DNA of 64,000 nucleotides from Prorocentrum cordatum (lineage: Eukaryota > Sar > Dinophyceae > Prorocentrales > Prorocentraceae). Position 1 is the stretch's first letter. Each line of letters begins with the position of its first letter. The translations under genes and the position numbers were made by a program. Where the stretch lies: positions 360,116 through 424,115 of the forward strand of contig CAUYUJ010019860.1 in the NCBI GenBank assembly GCA_963575745.1, written 5' to 3'. This document shows, in pieces, positions 19,895-29,336 of the stretch. The notes below the pieces were generated by a model, which was not told where the DNA came from, ran no database searches, and was given only the letters and a program-made list of their open reading frames with translations.

Positions 19895-20575
19895 GTTTTT
19901 CTACCCTGACCCTACGGATCTGCGTGAGGGGTGCCACCGAATTTCAGAAATGTTGCAAATTCCATGTGCTTTTGGACCCTGACCCTCCGGATATGCGGGA
20001 GGGGCGCCTTCAGACATGTGGAAAATCCCATCTGTTTTTGGACCCTGACCCTACGGATATGCGTGAGGGGTGCCGCCGAATCTCAAACATGTGGCAAATC
20101 CCATCTGTTTTTGGACCCCGGGCGTGCCACCGAACTTCAGCTATGTGGCGAATCCCATGTGTTCTTGGACCCTGACCCCGCCGATCTGCGTGAGGTGTGA
20201 CACCGAATTTCAGAAATGTTGCAAATCCCCTCTGTTTGTGGACCCTGACCCCGCCGATCTGCGTGAGGGGTGCCAGCGAATTTCAAAAATGTCGCAAATT
20301 CTATGGTTTTGCACCCTGACCCCGCCGATCTGCGTGAGGGGTGCCAGCGAATTTCAAAGATGTGGCAAATCCTATGTGTTTTTGGACCCTGACCCCGCCG
20401 ATCTGCGTGAGGGGTGGCAGCAAACTCTACAAATGTGGCAAATCCCATGAGTTTTTGGACCCTGACCCCGCCGATCTGCGTGAGGGGTGCCACCGAATTT
20501 CAGAAATGTGGCAAATCCATATGTTTTTGGACCCTGACCCCGCCGATCTGCGTGAGGGGTGTAAATTTTTACTCA
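19895..20575. repeat. Tandem array, ~73-bp unit, about 9-10 copies
   Basis: The unit contains GACCCTGACCCCGCCGATCT, GCGTGAGGGGTGCCACCG and AATTTCAGAAATGTGGCAAA. Copies start near 19903, 19976, 20042, 20169, 20242, 20313, 20386, 20459 and 20531, mostly 71-73 bp apart, with one shortened copy near 20116. It stops about 200 bp before the spliced-leader start of LINE copy 2. Open frames through it are period artefacts. Confidence 0.9.
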
Positions 20576-20774
20576 CCCCAGCAATTCAGATCACACGCTC
20601 AGGGCGTGCTAAAACTGCCCGTTTGGGCCTCCCCCCCTCGCGCGGTCCATCAACAAGGAACAGTAGGCAGCAAGAAGCAGAACTGTAACCGTGGAAACTG
20701 GAAGCTGCAACTGGCACAGGAAACTGCGAACCTTTGCCCTATAGCCTGGTGGCCCCACAAGGGGGCCGGCGGGA

Positions 20775-20811
20775 TCCGTAGCCATTTTGGCTCAAGCCAT
20801 CTTGGCTCAAG
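20775..20811 (+). promoter_or_regulatory. Dinoflagellate spliced leader (DinoSL) plus truncated relic
   Basis: Positions 20776-20795 read CCGTAGCCATTTTGGCTCAA, inside a complete 22-nt DinoSL with T as first base (20775-20796). Directly behind it, 20797-20811 reads CCATCTTGGCTCAAG, one mismatch from the last 15 bases of DinoSL. This is the known signature of an mRNA that was trans-spliced, copied back into the genome, transcribed and trans-spliced again at the AG inside the old leader. Confidence 0.95.
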
Positions 20812-20911
20812 CGCTTTTGGGTTTTGCGCTTGTGGCCAAACCGTAAGCCTACGACAGCCCATCGCATCAATCCGTGTGCTTCCCGCATACACGGAGCGCA
20901 GCGGCCACGCC

Positions 20912-21928
20912 ATGGCATGGTCGACGTCCACCGCGGGGCAACAATGGTGGGCCCCATCAAAGGAGCACGACTCGCAGGCCTGGTGGTGGCACTGTGGTGC
21001 GTGCTCTGGTTGGAACCAGGTCGCGGCCAAGAAGTGCAGGCGGTGCGGCATGAAGAAGAGCTGGGCGGCGAACCATGGCTCGGGCCTCACCGCCGGTGGC
21101 GGCCATGGAGCTGGTGATCCTCCGCCTTGCCCGTGGCACGCAGCTCCGCCGACAGCCGTGCCTGCGATGGGGACCCAGGACAAAGCGTCTACACGTGCCA
21201 AGCATGTTGCGAACGTCCGTCACATCGAGGCTGCCATAGCAGCGTTGCCCGACGGCGACCCTGCATTCGCGTCTTCGCGGGCTACCCTGCAGGCCCAGCT
21301 GACCGCCGAGAAGAAGGCCATCACCTCGACGAAGTCCCTGGCCGCGCAGATCGAGGGCTGCCAGCAGGCCATCCTCCAGTCCCAGGCGCGGGCGACCGAG
21401 CTCCAGACCACCATCGACGAGTCGGTCAAGGAGCTGCAGAACGAGAGCGAGCACGCAGCCTCCCTCAAGGAGGAGCTCGCGTCCCTCGAGGCCCAACTTG
21501 CAGCGGGAGCTGCAGCCACACCTGCCGACTCCATCCAGTCGGCCACGACCGCCTTGACGGGGATGCTCAGCGACATGATGGCTTCCCCGGCCGTCCCTCC
21601 AGAGCACATCCAGCAGGTCCAGAACCAGGTCAAGGTGCTGCTCGAGGGGGTCCAGCAGATTGCTGCAGCTGCCCGCAGCATGAGTGCCTCAGCGGCGGTA
21701 ACCGCTCCGCCCGAAGAGGACGCGGCCATGGGGACATCGCTTACACCAGCGATACGGCCATGGTCAGATGCCGAGCCCGGGACAGCGAGTGGGGCTGCGC
21801 CGATGCCTGCCAATGGCCGCAGACCGCTCCGCGCCAAGACGATTCCCGCCGATGCCCCGCAGTACGGCCTCCCGAACGTATCTGGCGTGCCAGTCCCTCA
21901 CGGGGAGGGGGACGGAGTCGCGGGGTAG
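20912..21928 (+). CDS. LINE 2 ORF1: RanBP2-type zinc finger and coiled coil
   Basis: The start ATG is the first one after the spliced leader (MAWSTSTAGQQWW). Residues ~24-50 have WWWHCGACSGWNQVAAKKCR followed by RC, the W-x-C-x2-C-x10-C-x2-C pattern of RanBP2-type zinc fingers, which bind RNA or protein. After a Pro-rich linker, residues ~95-195 form a long coiled coil (repeated LQ, EL and AA heptads). A second helical region and an acidic tail follow. By position it is the RNA-binding ORF1 part of the element. It ends at TAG 21926-21928, while the endonuclease continues in another frame from about 21960. In related LINEs this is one ORF, so a frameshift near the G-run at 21901-21925 is likely. 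Confidence 0.8.
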   Translation: MAWSTSTAGQQWWAPSKEHDSQAWWWHCGACSGWNQVAAKKCRRCGMKKSWAANHGSGLTAGGGHGAGDPPPCPWHAAPPTAVPAMGTQDKASTRAKHVANVRHIEAAIAALPDGDPAFASSRATLQAQLTAEKKAITSTKSLAAQIEGCQQAILQSQARATELQTTIDESVKELQNESEHAASLKEELASLEAQLAAGAAATPADSIQSATTALTGMLSDMMASPAVPPEHIQQVQNQVKVLLEGVQQIAAAARSMSASAAVTAPPEEDAAMGTSLTPAIRPWSDAEPGTASGAAPMPANGRRPLRAKTIPADAPQYGLPNVSGVPVPHGEGDGVAG

Positions 21929-21960
21929 AGCCTCCGTCCACAGGGGACCCGGCGGTGGAC

Positions 21961-23755
21961 ACTACGCCTAATACCAACCAGTCGACATCGACGCAATACC
22001 TGCGCGTTGCCACCGCCAACGTCCGCACCCTCAACAATGGGAAGTACGATAACGAATGCATGACTTCTGCAGGTGTTGCGGCTTTGGGACGAGCCCAGCT
22101 CCTCGAAATCCAATTCGCCAGCGTTGGCGCTGACATTGTATGCGTACAAGAAGGTCGCTCTCCCTGTGCTCAGGTGAAGAGTGGCATCCACTACTCCATG
22201 CTCATCGCTGCTGCCGATGCGGGCCAATTCGGCGTGCAGATTTGGATAAAGCATGGCCTGAAGCACACAGCCATTTTCTCTCATGAGGTTTCACCTCGAT
22301 TGGTCATCCAAGTTGTGGCCCTTGCCAACGGTGCGACGGTGTCCGTACTGAGCGCGCATGCCCCCATCGAGGCGGTGCCAGACTCGGCCAAGTGCGTCTT
22401 CTGGGACGCCATGGCTCATTGGACATTGTGGCTGAAGTCAAGATGGCCCTCCACGTATCTCATTATCGGCATTGACGCTAACGCACGCGTCGGGTCGGTG
22501 CCCGCGGACAGCATCGGCCAGTGCATGCCGTCCACTGAGAACCACAACGGCTCCCTGCTCAGGCATTTTCTGGGCGAGGCGAGCCCGGGCATACGGGCTC
22601 TTAACACATTCGCTGGAGGTGGCTACACATGGCGATCCGCGCATCAGACCACAGCCCGCATAGACTACATCCTGTCGGATGCGGACGTGCCCTGGGAGGC
22701 TGCCCCCCCGCGCGTGCTCGATGACGTTGAGCTGGCCACCAGCGGTTGCGAGGACCACAGGGCAGTCCTCGCCACCGTCATCGTGGCAGGAACGGACACC
22801 AGTGTCCAGCCCAAGCCTGCCATGAAGATCAGTGTCAACAAGGCTAACCTCACGGACCCACGGTGCGTCCAAGCCTTCCAGGATTCCCTCTGGCGCGCGG
22901 TCCCAGAGGTCACCGGCGCCCTGAATGCCGACGCCAAGCTCGAGCGAGTCATCGAGGTGGTAAAGAACGCTGCCACGAACGCCTTCGGTCCTGCTCCTAA
23001 GGTTCCGCGCCAACCGTGGATCACGCAGCGTACGTGGGCGTTGCTACGGCCGTTGCCCATGCTGCGACGCGCCATGTTCGACCTGAAGCGCCTCGTGAAC
23101 AAGCAGCTGGTGCGCTACGCCTGGCTGGGGTGGAGGTCGCTCTTCAGTCGCGCATTTGTTCCTGACGATGTTCGGGCGCATGCCCCTCCCGCCACCGCCC
23201 GCCCCCGCGGCCGAGAGGGCCGCGAAGTGGCGGCGGTTGGCGGTCCGCCGCGCCGTGCGACCCAACCTGGTGGGCGGGGCGACGGGCACCGCGCTGGAGG
23301 AGCGGGAGCGGACCGCCACGTCGGTCGGCCGTTTGCCCGACCAACGTCCCTGGGGCCCCGCAGGCCCGGGCCAGCGGAGCTGCCATTGGGGACACCGCAG
23401 CCTGATCGGCCGCGCACCGACTCCGTGATATGTGCGACTGCCTCCCCAGCCGAGTCCAGGGCAGAAGCCCTTCATAGCAATGGCGGGCCTGCCTGCGCGG
23501 GCATCGCCAAGGGGCAGGCCCGTGGCGGACCGGCCGCAGGGAGCCGCCCACCGAGAGCAACGCACTCTCGCGGTGACCAACCAGACTGCGCTGGTTGGCG
23601 AGCCCTGGCAGAGGCAGCCGCCGTGCGGCGCATTGCTGTCAAGCTCAAAATGGCCGTCCAGCAGTGCTGGCAAGGACTCGACAAGGCCCATCGAGCCATA
23701 CGGGGAATGGTCATCGACGACAAGCGGCACTTCATGCACGACATGGCGTGGATTT
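21961..23755 (+). CDS. LINE 2 endonuclease (APE type) and linker
   Basis: The plus-strand frame holds all main blocks of an apurinic-endonuclease-like LINE nuclease: RVATANVRTL (N block, ~22001), DIVCVQEGR (catalytic Glu, ~22135), VLSAHAPIE, LIIGIDANARVG (D-x-N, ~22460), TARIDYILSD (~22650) and GCEDHRAVLA (D-H, ~22747). It would nick the target DNA to prime reverse transcription. A helical linker follows to DMAWIWR at 23760. Part of the linker (about 23165-23560) is Pro/Arg/Gly-rich and may be locally out of frame. The open frame ends at a TAG supplied by the inserted TIR element; before the insertion it probably ran on into the RT, because both flanks are in the same frame. Confidence 0.85.
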
Positions 23756-23900
23756 GGAGGTAGGAAAAGGGTATGGTGTAAAGGGGTGTGGTGCTAATTT
23801 TAAGTAAAGGGGACTCTGGCGATGTTATTTGTCGCAGATAGCATGGCCATTTCCACGATTGGCACCATACCCCTTTATGCCACACCCCTTTCCGACCTCC
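23756..23900. mobile_element. 145-bp TIR element (MITE-like) inserted in LINE 2
   Basis: The ends are inverted copies of ~39 bp. The left end reads GGAGGTAGGAAAAGGG, TATGG and AAAGGGGTGTGGTGC. The reverse complement of the right end reads GGAGGTCGGAAAGGGG, TGTGG and AAAGGGGTATGGTGC, with about 6 mismatches. The ~67-bp interior is AT-richer than the LINE. LINE coding sequence stops at WIWR and resumes with WKAACANERSDSKEY in the same frame, so the insertion created the stop codon. No longer target-site duplication is obvious. Confidence 0.8.
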
Positions 23901-26409
23901 AGAGTGGAAGGCGGCGTGCGCGAATGAGCGCAGCGACAGCAAGGAGTCGTACCGCATCGTGCGCCTCCTGGGCGGCTTCAAGCCTCGTGCCATCGAGGCG
24001 ATTGCGAACAAGGACGGCTCGCTAGCGAAGACCCCGGCGGAGCGAGCGGACCGGTGGATCGAGCACTTCACCGAGCTCTTCGCCGGCTACACCCTCCCGT
24101 CGTGGAGGGACACGAAGACTGAGCACCCGGGGCCTCGCTCGACAGGGGCCTTCAACCCGACCCTCGCGCAGGTCGACGCGAAGATACAAGCGCTTGGTGG
24201 TGGCAAGGCCCAGGGGCCTGATGGATTGCCCCCTGGTGTGATCAAGGCGGGAGGCTGCCCCATGGCCGTCTTCGTCCATTCGATCGTCAATGACATGGTG
24301 GTCACACGGTCCTGGCCAGCCCGCTGGAAGGGGGGCCGCATAGCCACGCCGTGGAAACGGAAAGGCTCCCCCAAAGAGTGCAATGACCACCGCGGCCTCC
24401 TGGTCGCCGACAGCATGGCCAAACTCCCAGTAGGGCTTCTGAAGGACGAGATCATGCCGATCGCCAACGGGAAGCTGCCTGAGACGCAGTACGGGGGCAA
24501 GCCGGGCGGAGGCACAGACTTTCCATCCCACACCCTGCGGCTGCTTACAGAGTTCGCGGACGCGAGCTCCATGTCCTGGTGCATTGTCTTTTTTGACCTG
24601 ACGCAGGCATTCGACCGGGTTATCCGGGAGATCGTCTACGGTTGGCCGCCATGCCCGGGCCCCCAATGGGCTCGCGATGCGGCTCGTGCAGGCTACCTCC
24701 GCCAGTGCGGCCTGACGGTCAGAGCTGCCGTCAAGGTGGTGTCCCACATTGATAAGCGGGGGTCGGTGCTCGAGCGCTGGAACATTGACCCGACGGTCAT
24801 AGCGCTCACGCAGAATCTCCATGATCGCGCCTGGTGCGCAGTTGAAGGGGCTGAGCGAGTGGTCGTCACAACCACGGGCGGCCGCCAAGGCTGCAAACTG
24901 GGTGGGCTCATCTTCTGCTGCGTATACGAGGAGGCCCTTGCAGCAGTACGCAGTGCCCTCAAGAAAGCCGGCATTGCCCTTGTGCTGAACACTGCCAAGG
25001 GCATCCCCTTCTGGACCTCGGCTGAGAACGGCGACGCCGTGAACCTCACGGTTGAAGTCACATACGTCGATGATGAGGCGATCGCCGTAGTCACCCGTTC
25101 CTCCACCCAGCTCCGCGAGGCCATCGGCACGGTGACCAACCTTTACGCCAAGGTATTCGCCGAGTTCGGCCTGCGCATCAACTGGAAGAAGGGCAAGAGC
25201 GAAGCTATCGTCCGCTGCCGCGACCCGGGTGCCACGAAAGTCGTTGCTGAGCTGAGGTCTGAGGGCGGCCTCCGCATCCCGCTCGACGACGGAACTACCG
25301 CCATGCACGTAGTTGATGGGTACCAGCACCTCGGCGGCGTGATCTCCGCCAGCGGGAGCATGGTGCCAGAGGCCCGGCAGCGAGCCTCCTCGGCTATGTC
25401 CGCCTACTCCCCGATCGCGTCCAAGGTGTTCTCCTCGGACGTCATCGGTACCACCATGAAGCTCCACCTGCTCCACAGCCTGGTCCTGTCGAGACTGCTG
25501 TACAACGTCGCCATATGGACAATGTCCCCCGCGGCTCTCAAGCAGATCAACGGTCCCTACATGCGTGCCCTGAGACGCATTGCTGGCGATATGAAGGCTG
25601 GGCATGCGCCTGCCTTCTCGAACCTCGCAGTCCGCCAGAGGCTGGATGTACCGTCCATCGACTGCCTCGTTCTGCGAAAGCGCCTCCGCTACTACCACCG
25701 ACTGGTGGCCCATCAGCCCTCCGCGGTGTGGGCCCTTATGCAGGCGCGCCCGCGAGGGCGGCCCCTGCCGTATGTTGCGCAGGTGATCGTGGACCTCAAC
25801 CTACTCCGGCGCCTGGCGCCTGAGTTGGACGCCATGCCTGGCTGCACCGAGGCTCCCAGCATGTGGATGTCTCGCATGAGAGAAAACGACTGGACCTCGA
25901 TTGTACAGCGAGTCCTCTTCTGTGAGTCGTCGCTGGACAAAGTGGCCGTACAAGGCTGCCACGCCCCGCCGGGTGTACAGTTCCGGTGTGATAGGTGCGA
26001 CGCCAGCTTCCCGACCAACAAGGCGTTGTTACAGCATAAGCGGATCGCTCATAAGCAAACTGCTCCTATCAAGGCGTTCATTGACGATTCGGGCGTGTGC
26101 CCCGCGTGTAAAACAGACTTTTTGGAGCGGCACCGCGTCATACGACACGTGTCTGATAGCCGCCGCCCGGCTTGCCGCACCCAGATCACGTCGACTTTGC
26201 CAGTACAGAGCCCAGAATTGGTGGCAGCGTGTGAGGCCCGCGACAACGAGCGAGTCAGGCTAGCCAGACGAGCTGGCTCGACCCACATCCTGGCGGCCGG
26301 CCAAGCGGTCACAGCCGCAGGCCGCCGCATAGGACGTGCTACAAAATTCGCCGGCCCAACGGGCCAGAGGCGTGCTAAGATCTCCGGTAACTGGTTAACA
26401 ATTCTCTAG
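23901..26409 (+). CDS. LINE 2 reverse transcriptase with C-terminal zinc fingers
   Basis: After the TIR element the frame reads on to a stop at 26407-26409; internal starts are GTG or later ATG codons, since the true start was upstream. RT blocks in order: AQGPDGLPPGVIKAG (fingers), WCIVFFDLTQAFDRV (motif A Asp, ~24580), GGRQGCKLGGLIFCC (motif B, ~24877), VTYVDDEAIAV (motif C, catalytic Asp pair, ~25055) and GLRINWKKGKSEAI (motif D). A thumb of about 250 residues follows. The end carries a C2H2 finger (FRCDRCDASF then HKRIAHK, 25981-26055) and a second C-x2-C...H pattern (CPACKTDF then RHVSDSRRPAC). All catalytic residues are intact. Confidence 0.9.
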
Positions 26410-26429
26410 TTCGCGCGCGCGGGGCGGCC

Positions 26430-27130
26430 CCTGGGGGTCCACGGACGAAAAGTACCCGGGCAAGGTCCTGAGAGAGTCCCGGGAGGAGTCCCCCAGAGCG
26501 CTCCAGGAGCGCTCCATGAGCGCACCAACAGGGCTCCGAGACGTCCCCGAGAGCCCCAAGAAAGGCCAAGAGGCCCCCAAGAGGCCCCCAAGATGGTACA
26601 CGAGGGGTCCGACATGCCACAAGATCGCTCCAAGACGCCCAAGATAGCCCCCAGACGCCCCAAGAGGCCTCCAAGAGCACTCCCAAGAGGGCCCCCGGAG
26701 GCAAAATTCATTGTTTTTCCTTAGGTTTTTGAGAGATTTTGGAGCTTCCACCTTTTCGGTTCCCGACGCCCCAAGACGGCCCCAGAGGCCCCCAAGATCG
26801 CCCCAAGAGGGCCCAAGAGGCCCCCAAGAGGGCCCCAAGATGGCCCAAGAGGGCTCGAAGACGGCCCAAGAAGCCTCCAAGACGGTCCAAGAGGGCCCCA
26901 AGAACACCCCCAAAGGGGCCCCAGAGAGGGAACACGAAACAAAATTTCAAGCCCTCGGCCCTAAGAAGCCCCTACGAGGCCCCAAGAGGCCCCTAAGAGG
27001 CCCCAAAAGGCCCCCACGAGGCCCTCAGGAGGCCCCCAAGAGTCCCCCAAGCGGTCCCAGGAGGCCCCCCAAATGCCCCCCCGAGCGCCCCAGGAGTCCC
27101 CCAAGCGGCCCCAAGAACCCCCAAAGCGCC
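26430..27130. repeat. Minisatellite built of CCCCAAGAGG-like units
   Basis: About 700 bp of degenerate 10-15-bp units (GGCCCCCAAGAGG, CCCCAAGATGG, CCCCAGGAGT). A short AT-richer interruption lies at 26703-26765. On the minus strand it reads as LGASWGPLGPSW-type repeats, a pattern of low-complexity DNA and not of a gene. It starts shortly after the LINE 2 stop codon and may have been captured with the element's 3' flank. Confidence 0.85.
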
Positions 27131-27219
27131 GCTTGACACCAGGCCCTCGGGCAAACGGCAGACATGAGACCGTATGGGCCGGCGGAATGAGCGAAGCGAC
27201 TAAATAAATGCAGTATTTA

Positions 27220-28170
27220 CGAATCACTTGAGACTCCTTCAGGGAATTCCTCGCCGCTCAAACACAAACGACCCTCATTCACCAAAAAGAACACATGCAC
27301 TACTACACGGCACTTGAAACAATTACATGGACCCAACAGCAGCGCACACACAGCTAACAACGAGCGACCACGCCCAGACAGAGGGCCCGACAAGGACAAT
27401 ACCGAACGCACAACAGACACACCGACCAACCACCACAGCCCAACTTCGGCACCACTCCCGACCACGCAGCCTGCGCCGACAGGGAGACGAAGACGCTCAT
27501 AGACAGCATCCCCGAAGCATACCACGACGACGTACAGGCAGAAAGCAGACCAGGTGCTACGCCTCTGGAAGTGGGAGCATGGACCACATCCAAGACAGCA
27601 GACATCAGGGAGCTGGCCTCACAAATCCTGGCGGTCGAGAAAGATGGACAAAAAGCTGATCACCTACGACACAACATACGAGTCATCAAGAGACAACTGC
27701 TCGACCGAACGCCAGAGCACGAACGACTGCAATAGATCCGACAACTGAAAGACGAATACACGGCGTGCCCCTGAATTTCGGCAGTCACACTCAAACAAGC
27801 ACAACAGCGACACGACGACAACGTACGAGCACCATCACCCCGAGCACAAGACATCCAGCTCGGCAAATACCCAAATGAAACAAACACCACTACAACCACT
27901 CAATACTCAGCCAGCAAGCAACGACAAGCAGGACGAAACACTCAGACTAAAGACGCTCTCCCAAAAAACACTCGACGACCTACAAACTAGCGACAGACAT
28001 GATGATCCAAGAACTTCGAGAGGACAACGGACACAGTACCAGCGACCCACACACATACAACAACGACTCATCAACGCTGAAGACGCAATACAGCAGTTAC
28101 AAACGGCCAACGACTACCTGTCAAATGACTTTCATGAGACACGAGCGCGAGTTCAAGCACTACAGTAAGC
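27220..28170 (+). pseudogene. AC-rich fossil ORF with coiled-coil segments
   Basis: Composition shifts sharply to A/C-rich. One plus frame from about 27480 reads like a helical protein (TKTLIDSIPEAYHDDVQ, then ADIRELASQILAVEKDG and LRHNIRVIKRQLLDRTPEHE) before an in-frame TAG near 27732 and a TGA near 27770. A further frame at 27875-28168 continues with a coiled coil (IQQRLINAEDAIQQLQTAND). The protein is not one I recognise. The different base composition and codon choice (many CAA, ACA, GAC) suggest origin from another replicon, an element of a different lineage, or an ancient insertion. Confidence 0.35.
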
Positions 28171-28305
28171 AGAGCTACAACTCCAGGCAAAGAGTTGACC
28201 GAAACCCCGTCTGCCGACGGCGAATCTGTATTTCTGCGTGGGCATCCGTGAAGGGATAACGACCGTATCCCCACGAACAATCCTCGTGAGATCAATCGAA
28301 ATGAT

Positions 28306-28466
28306 TGCTGCATCTCTCATCTGTGGCCCCTTCCTCCGAAGGCGGGTCCCACATGCCAAACAATCCACATCTTGTCTTCCGGTTCGGATCAACGAACACA
28401 TGCTGTGTACGATCAGCCTCAATTCGCGATATCTTGAAATGCTGCATGCGCGGCGGGAAACCTCCT
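28306..28466 (-). pseudogene. Short coding-like fragment, function unknown
   Basis: Between two stops the minus strand reads about 53 residues of ordinary protein composition (PPRMQHFKISRIEADRTQHV, then NRKTRCGLFGMWDPP). It has no start of its own, no recognisable domain and no neighbouring exon I can place. It could be an exon or a fragment of an element, or chance. Confidence 0.2.
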
Positions 28467-28557
28467 CATCCAAATCGGGGAGACGCGGCGCAGACAGGCA
28501 CATCAACGGAATGTAGGGATGTAAGTGAAGCTAGGGACTCATGCTTGACCCTCGACG

Positions 28558-28814
28558 CCTAGGAGAAGGAGGAAGAGGGGGAGCAGGAGGAGAAGGAGAA
28601 GAGCAGTGGACAGCAGAGGAAAGAGGAGGGAGGCAGGAAACGGAGGAGAGTCCATGAGCGCGGAGCCTCGCTGGAACGGCACCCAGGCCGCCGCCGCGGG
28701 CCCGGGAGAGGAAAGGCCCGGGGTTCTTGGGGAGGAGGGGTGGCGAAATCTCTCCCGCTGTTCCTCCCCACCTCCCTCCACCCTCGGCAGTCTCTTAAGC
28801 CTTCCCCTCCTCTT
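28558..28814. other. Flank of copia copy 2, GA/CT-rich, no gene
   Basis: A GAGGAGGAAG-type run (28558-28635) is followed by GC-rich sequence and a CT-rich stretch that formed the integration site. The last five bases (28810-28814, CTCTT) are the target-site duplication. Confidence 0.6.
28810..28814. repeat. Target-site duplication, left (CTCTT)
   Basis: CTCTT directly before the left LTR; the same five bases follow the right LTR at 39881-39885. Five bases is the normal copia duplication length. Confidence 0.85.
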
Positions 28815-28997
28815 TGTCAGTGCAGTTCTTTTAACTCGGACTGCGCGGCAGTCAAAACTGCGGGTGCGTCCCAGGGCCCTAGGACTAGGGCCAAAACAGC
28901 GGCGGGCAGCGTGCATGCCACAAAACAAGACAAGCGTGTATATCATGCACACACGGTGACACGGGCGGCAGAGGGGCAGGGGAGTGCACTCTTCACA
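28815..28997 (-). repeat. 3' LTR of copia copy 2
   Basis: 183 bp, TG...CA ends in both orientations. It differs from the other LTR at two sites (AACTCGG versus AGCTCGG; ACTAGGG versus ACTAAGG), both transitions. Confidence 0.95.
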
Positions 28998-29086
28998 ACA
29001 CTGGGTGAGTACAATGCTGCCCCGATGCCGCTCCCTTCGAAAGGGAAACGCTGCACGCAATTATAATGTATATCAGCCCACAGGCC

Positions 29087-29288
29087 GAAACACCTCAAGC
29101 GAATGCGGCCTGAGGCTCAAGATATAAATATAAAATATGAATGTCTAGATTCACTAATCCAGACTGTCAACTCAAAGGATATGCATGAAACACCTCAAGC
29201 AAAGTGCGGCCTGAGGCTCAAAATATAAATACAAGAATATGAATGTCTGGATCCACTATTCCAGACTATCAACTCACAGGATATGCAT
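29087..29288. repeat. 100-bp tandem duplication in the 3' untranslated part of copia copy 2
   Basis: Two adjacent ~100-bp copies start GAAACACCTCAAGC (29087 and 29187) and end GGATATGCAT. They differ at about ten positions. They lie between the RT-RNase H stop and the 3' LTR and are AT-richer than the rest. Confidence 0.9.
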
Positions 29289-29336
29289 ACATCACCGTAG
29301 CCCTCACTAGGTCCATCAGCAGCCGCAATCAGGACT

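Larger units (their letters stand above)
20775..26409 (+). mobile_element. LINE-type non-LTR retrotransposon (copy 2), nearly full length, SL-headed
   Basis: It starts with a dinoflagellate spliced leader, followed by ORF1 with a RanBP2-type zinc finger and coiled coil, then an APE-type endonuclease, a reverse transcriptase with intact YVDD, and two C-terminal zinc fingers. ORF1 and the endonuclease are in different frames, and a 145-bp TIR element interrupts the coding sequence between endonuclease and RT. Apart from those breaks the reading frame is well preserved, which suggests recent activity. I see no RNase H domain in this copy. The exact 3' end is unclear; the coding region stops at 26409 and repeats start soon after. 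Confidence 0.9.

Noticed and set aside
24022-25713. 563-residue minus-strand frame opposite the LINE RT
   Set aside because: The plus strand has full RT motifs; the minus frame is a shadow.
26395-26950. Minus-strand frames of LGASWGPLGPSW repeats as a repeat protein gene
   Set aside because: Open in all frames because of short CCCCAAGAGG units; several overlapping frames give equally good proteins.
28815-28997. GCTGTTTTGGCCCTAG in the LTR of copia copy 2 as a possible spliced-leader relic
   Set aside because: Only about two thirds of the aligned bases match DinoSL and the conserved CTCAAG end is absent; not better than chance for GC-rich DNA.
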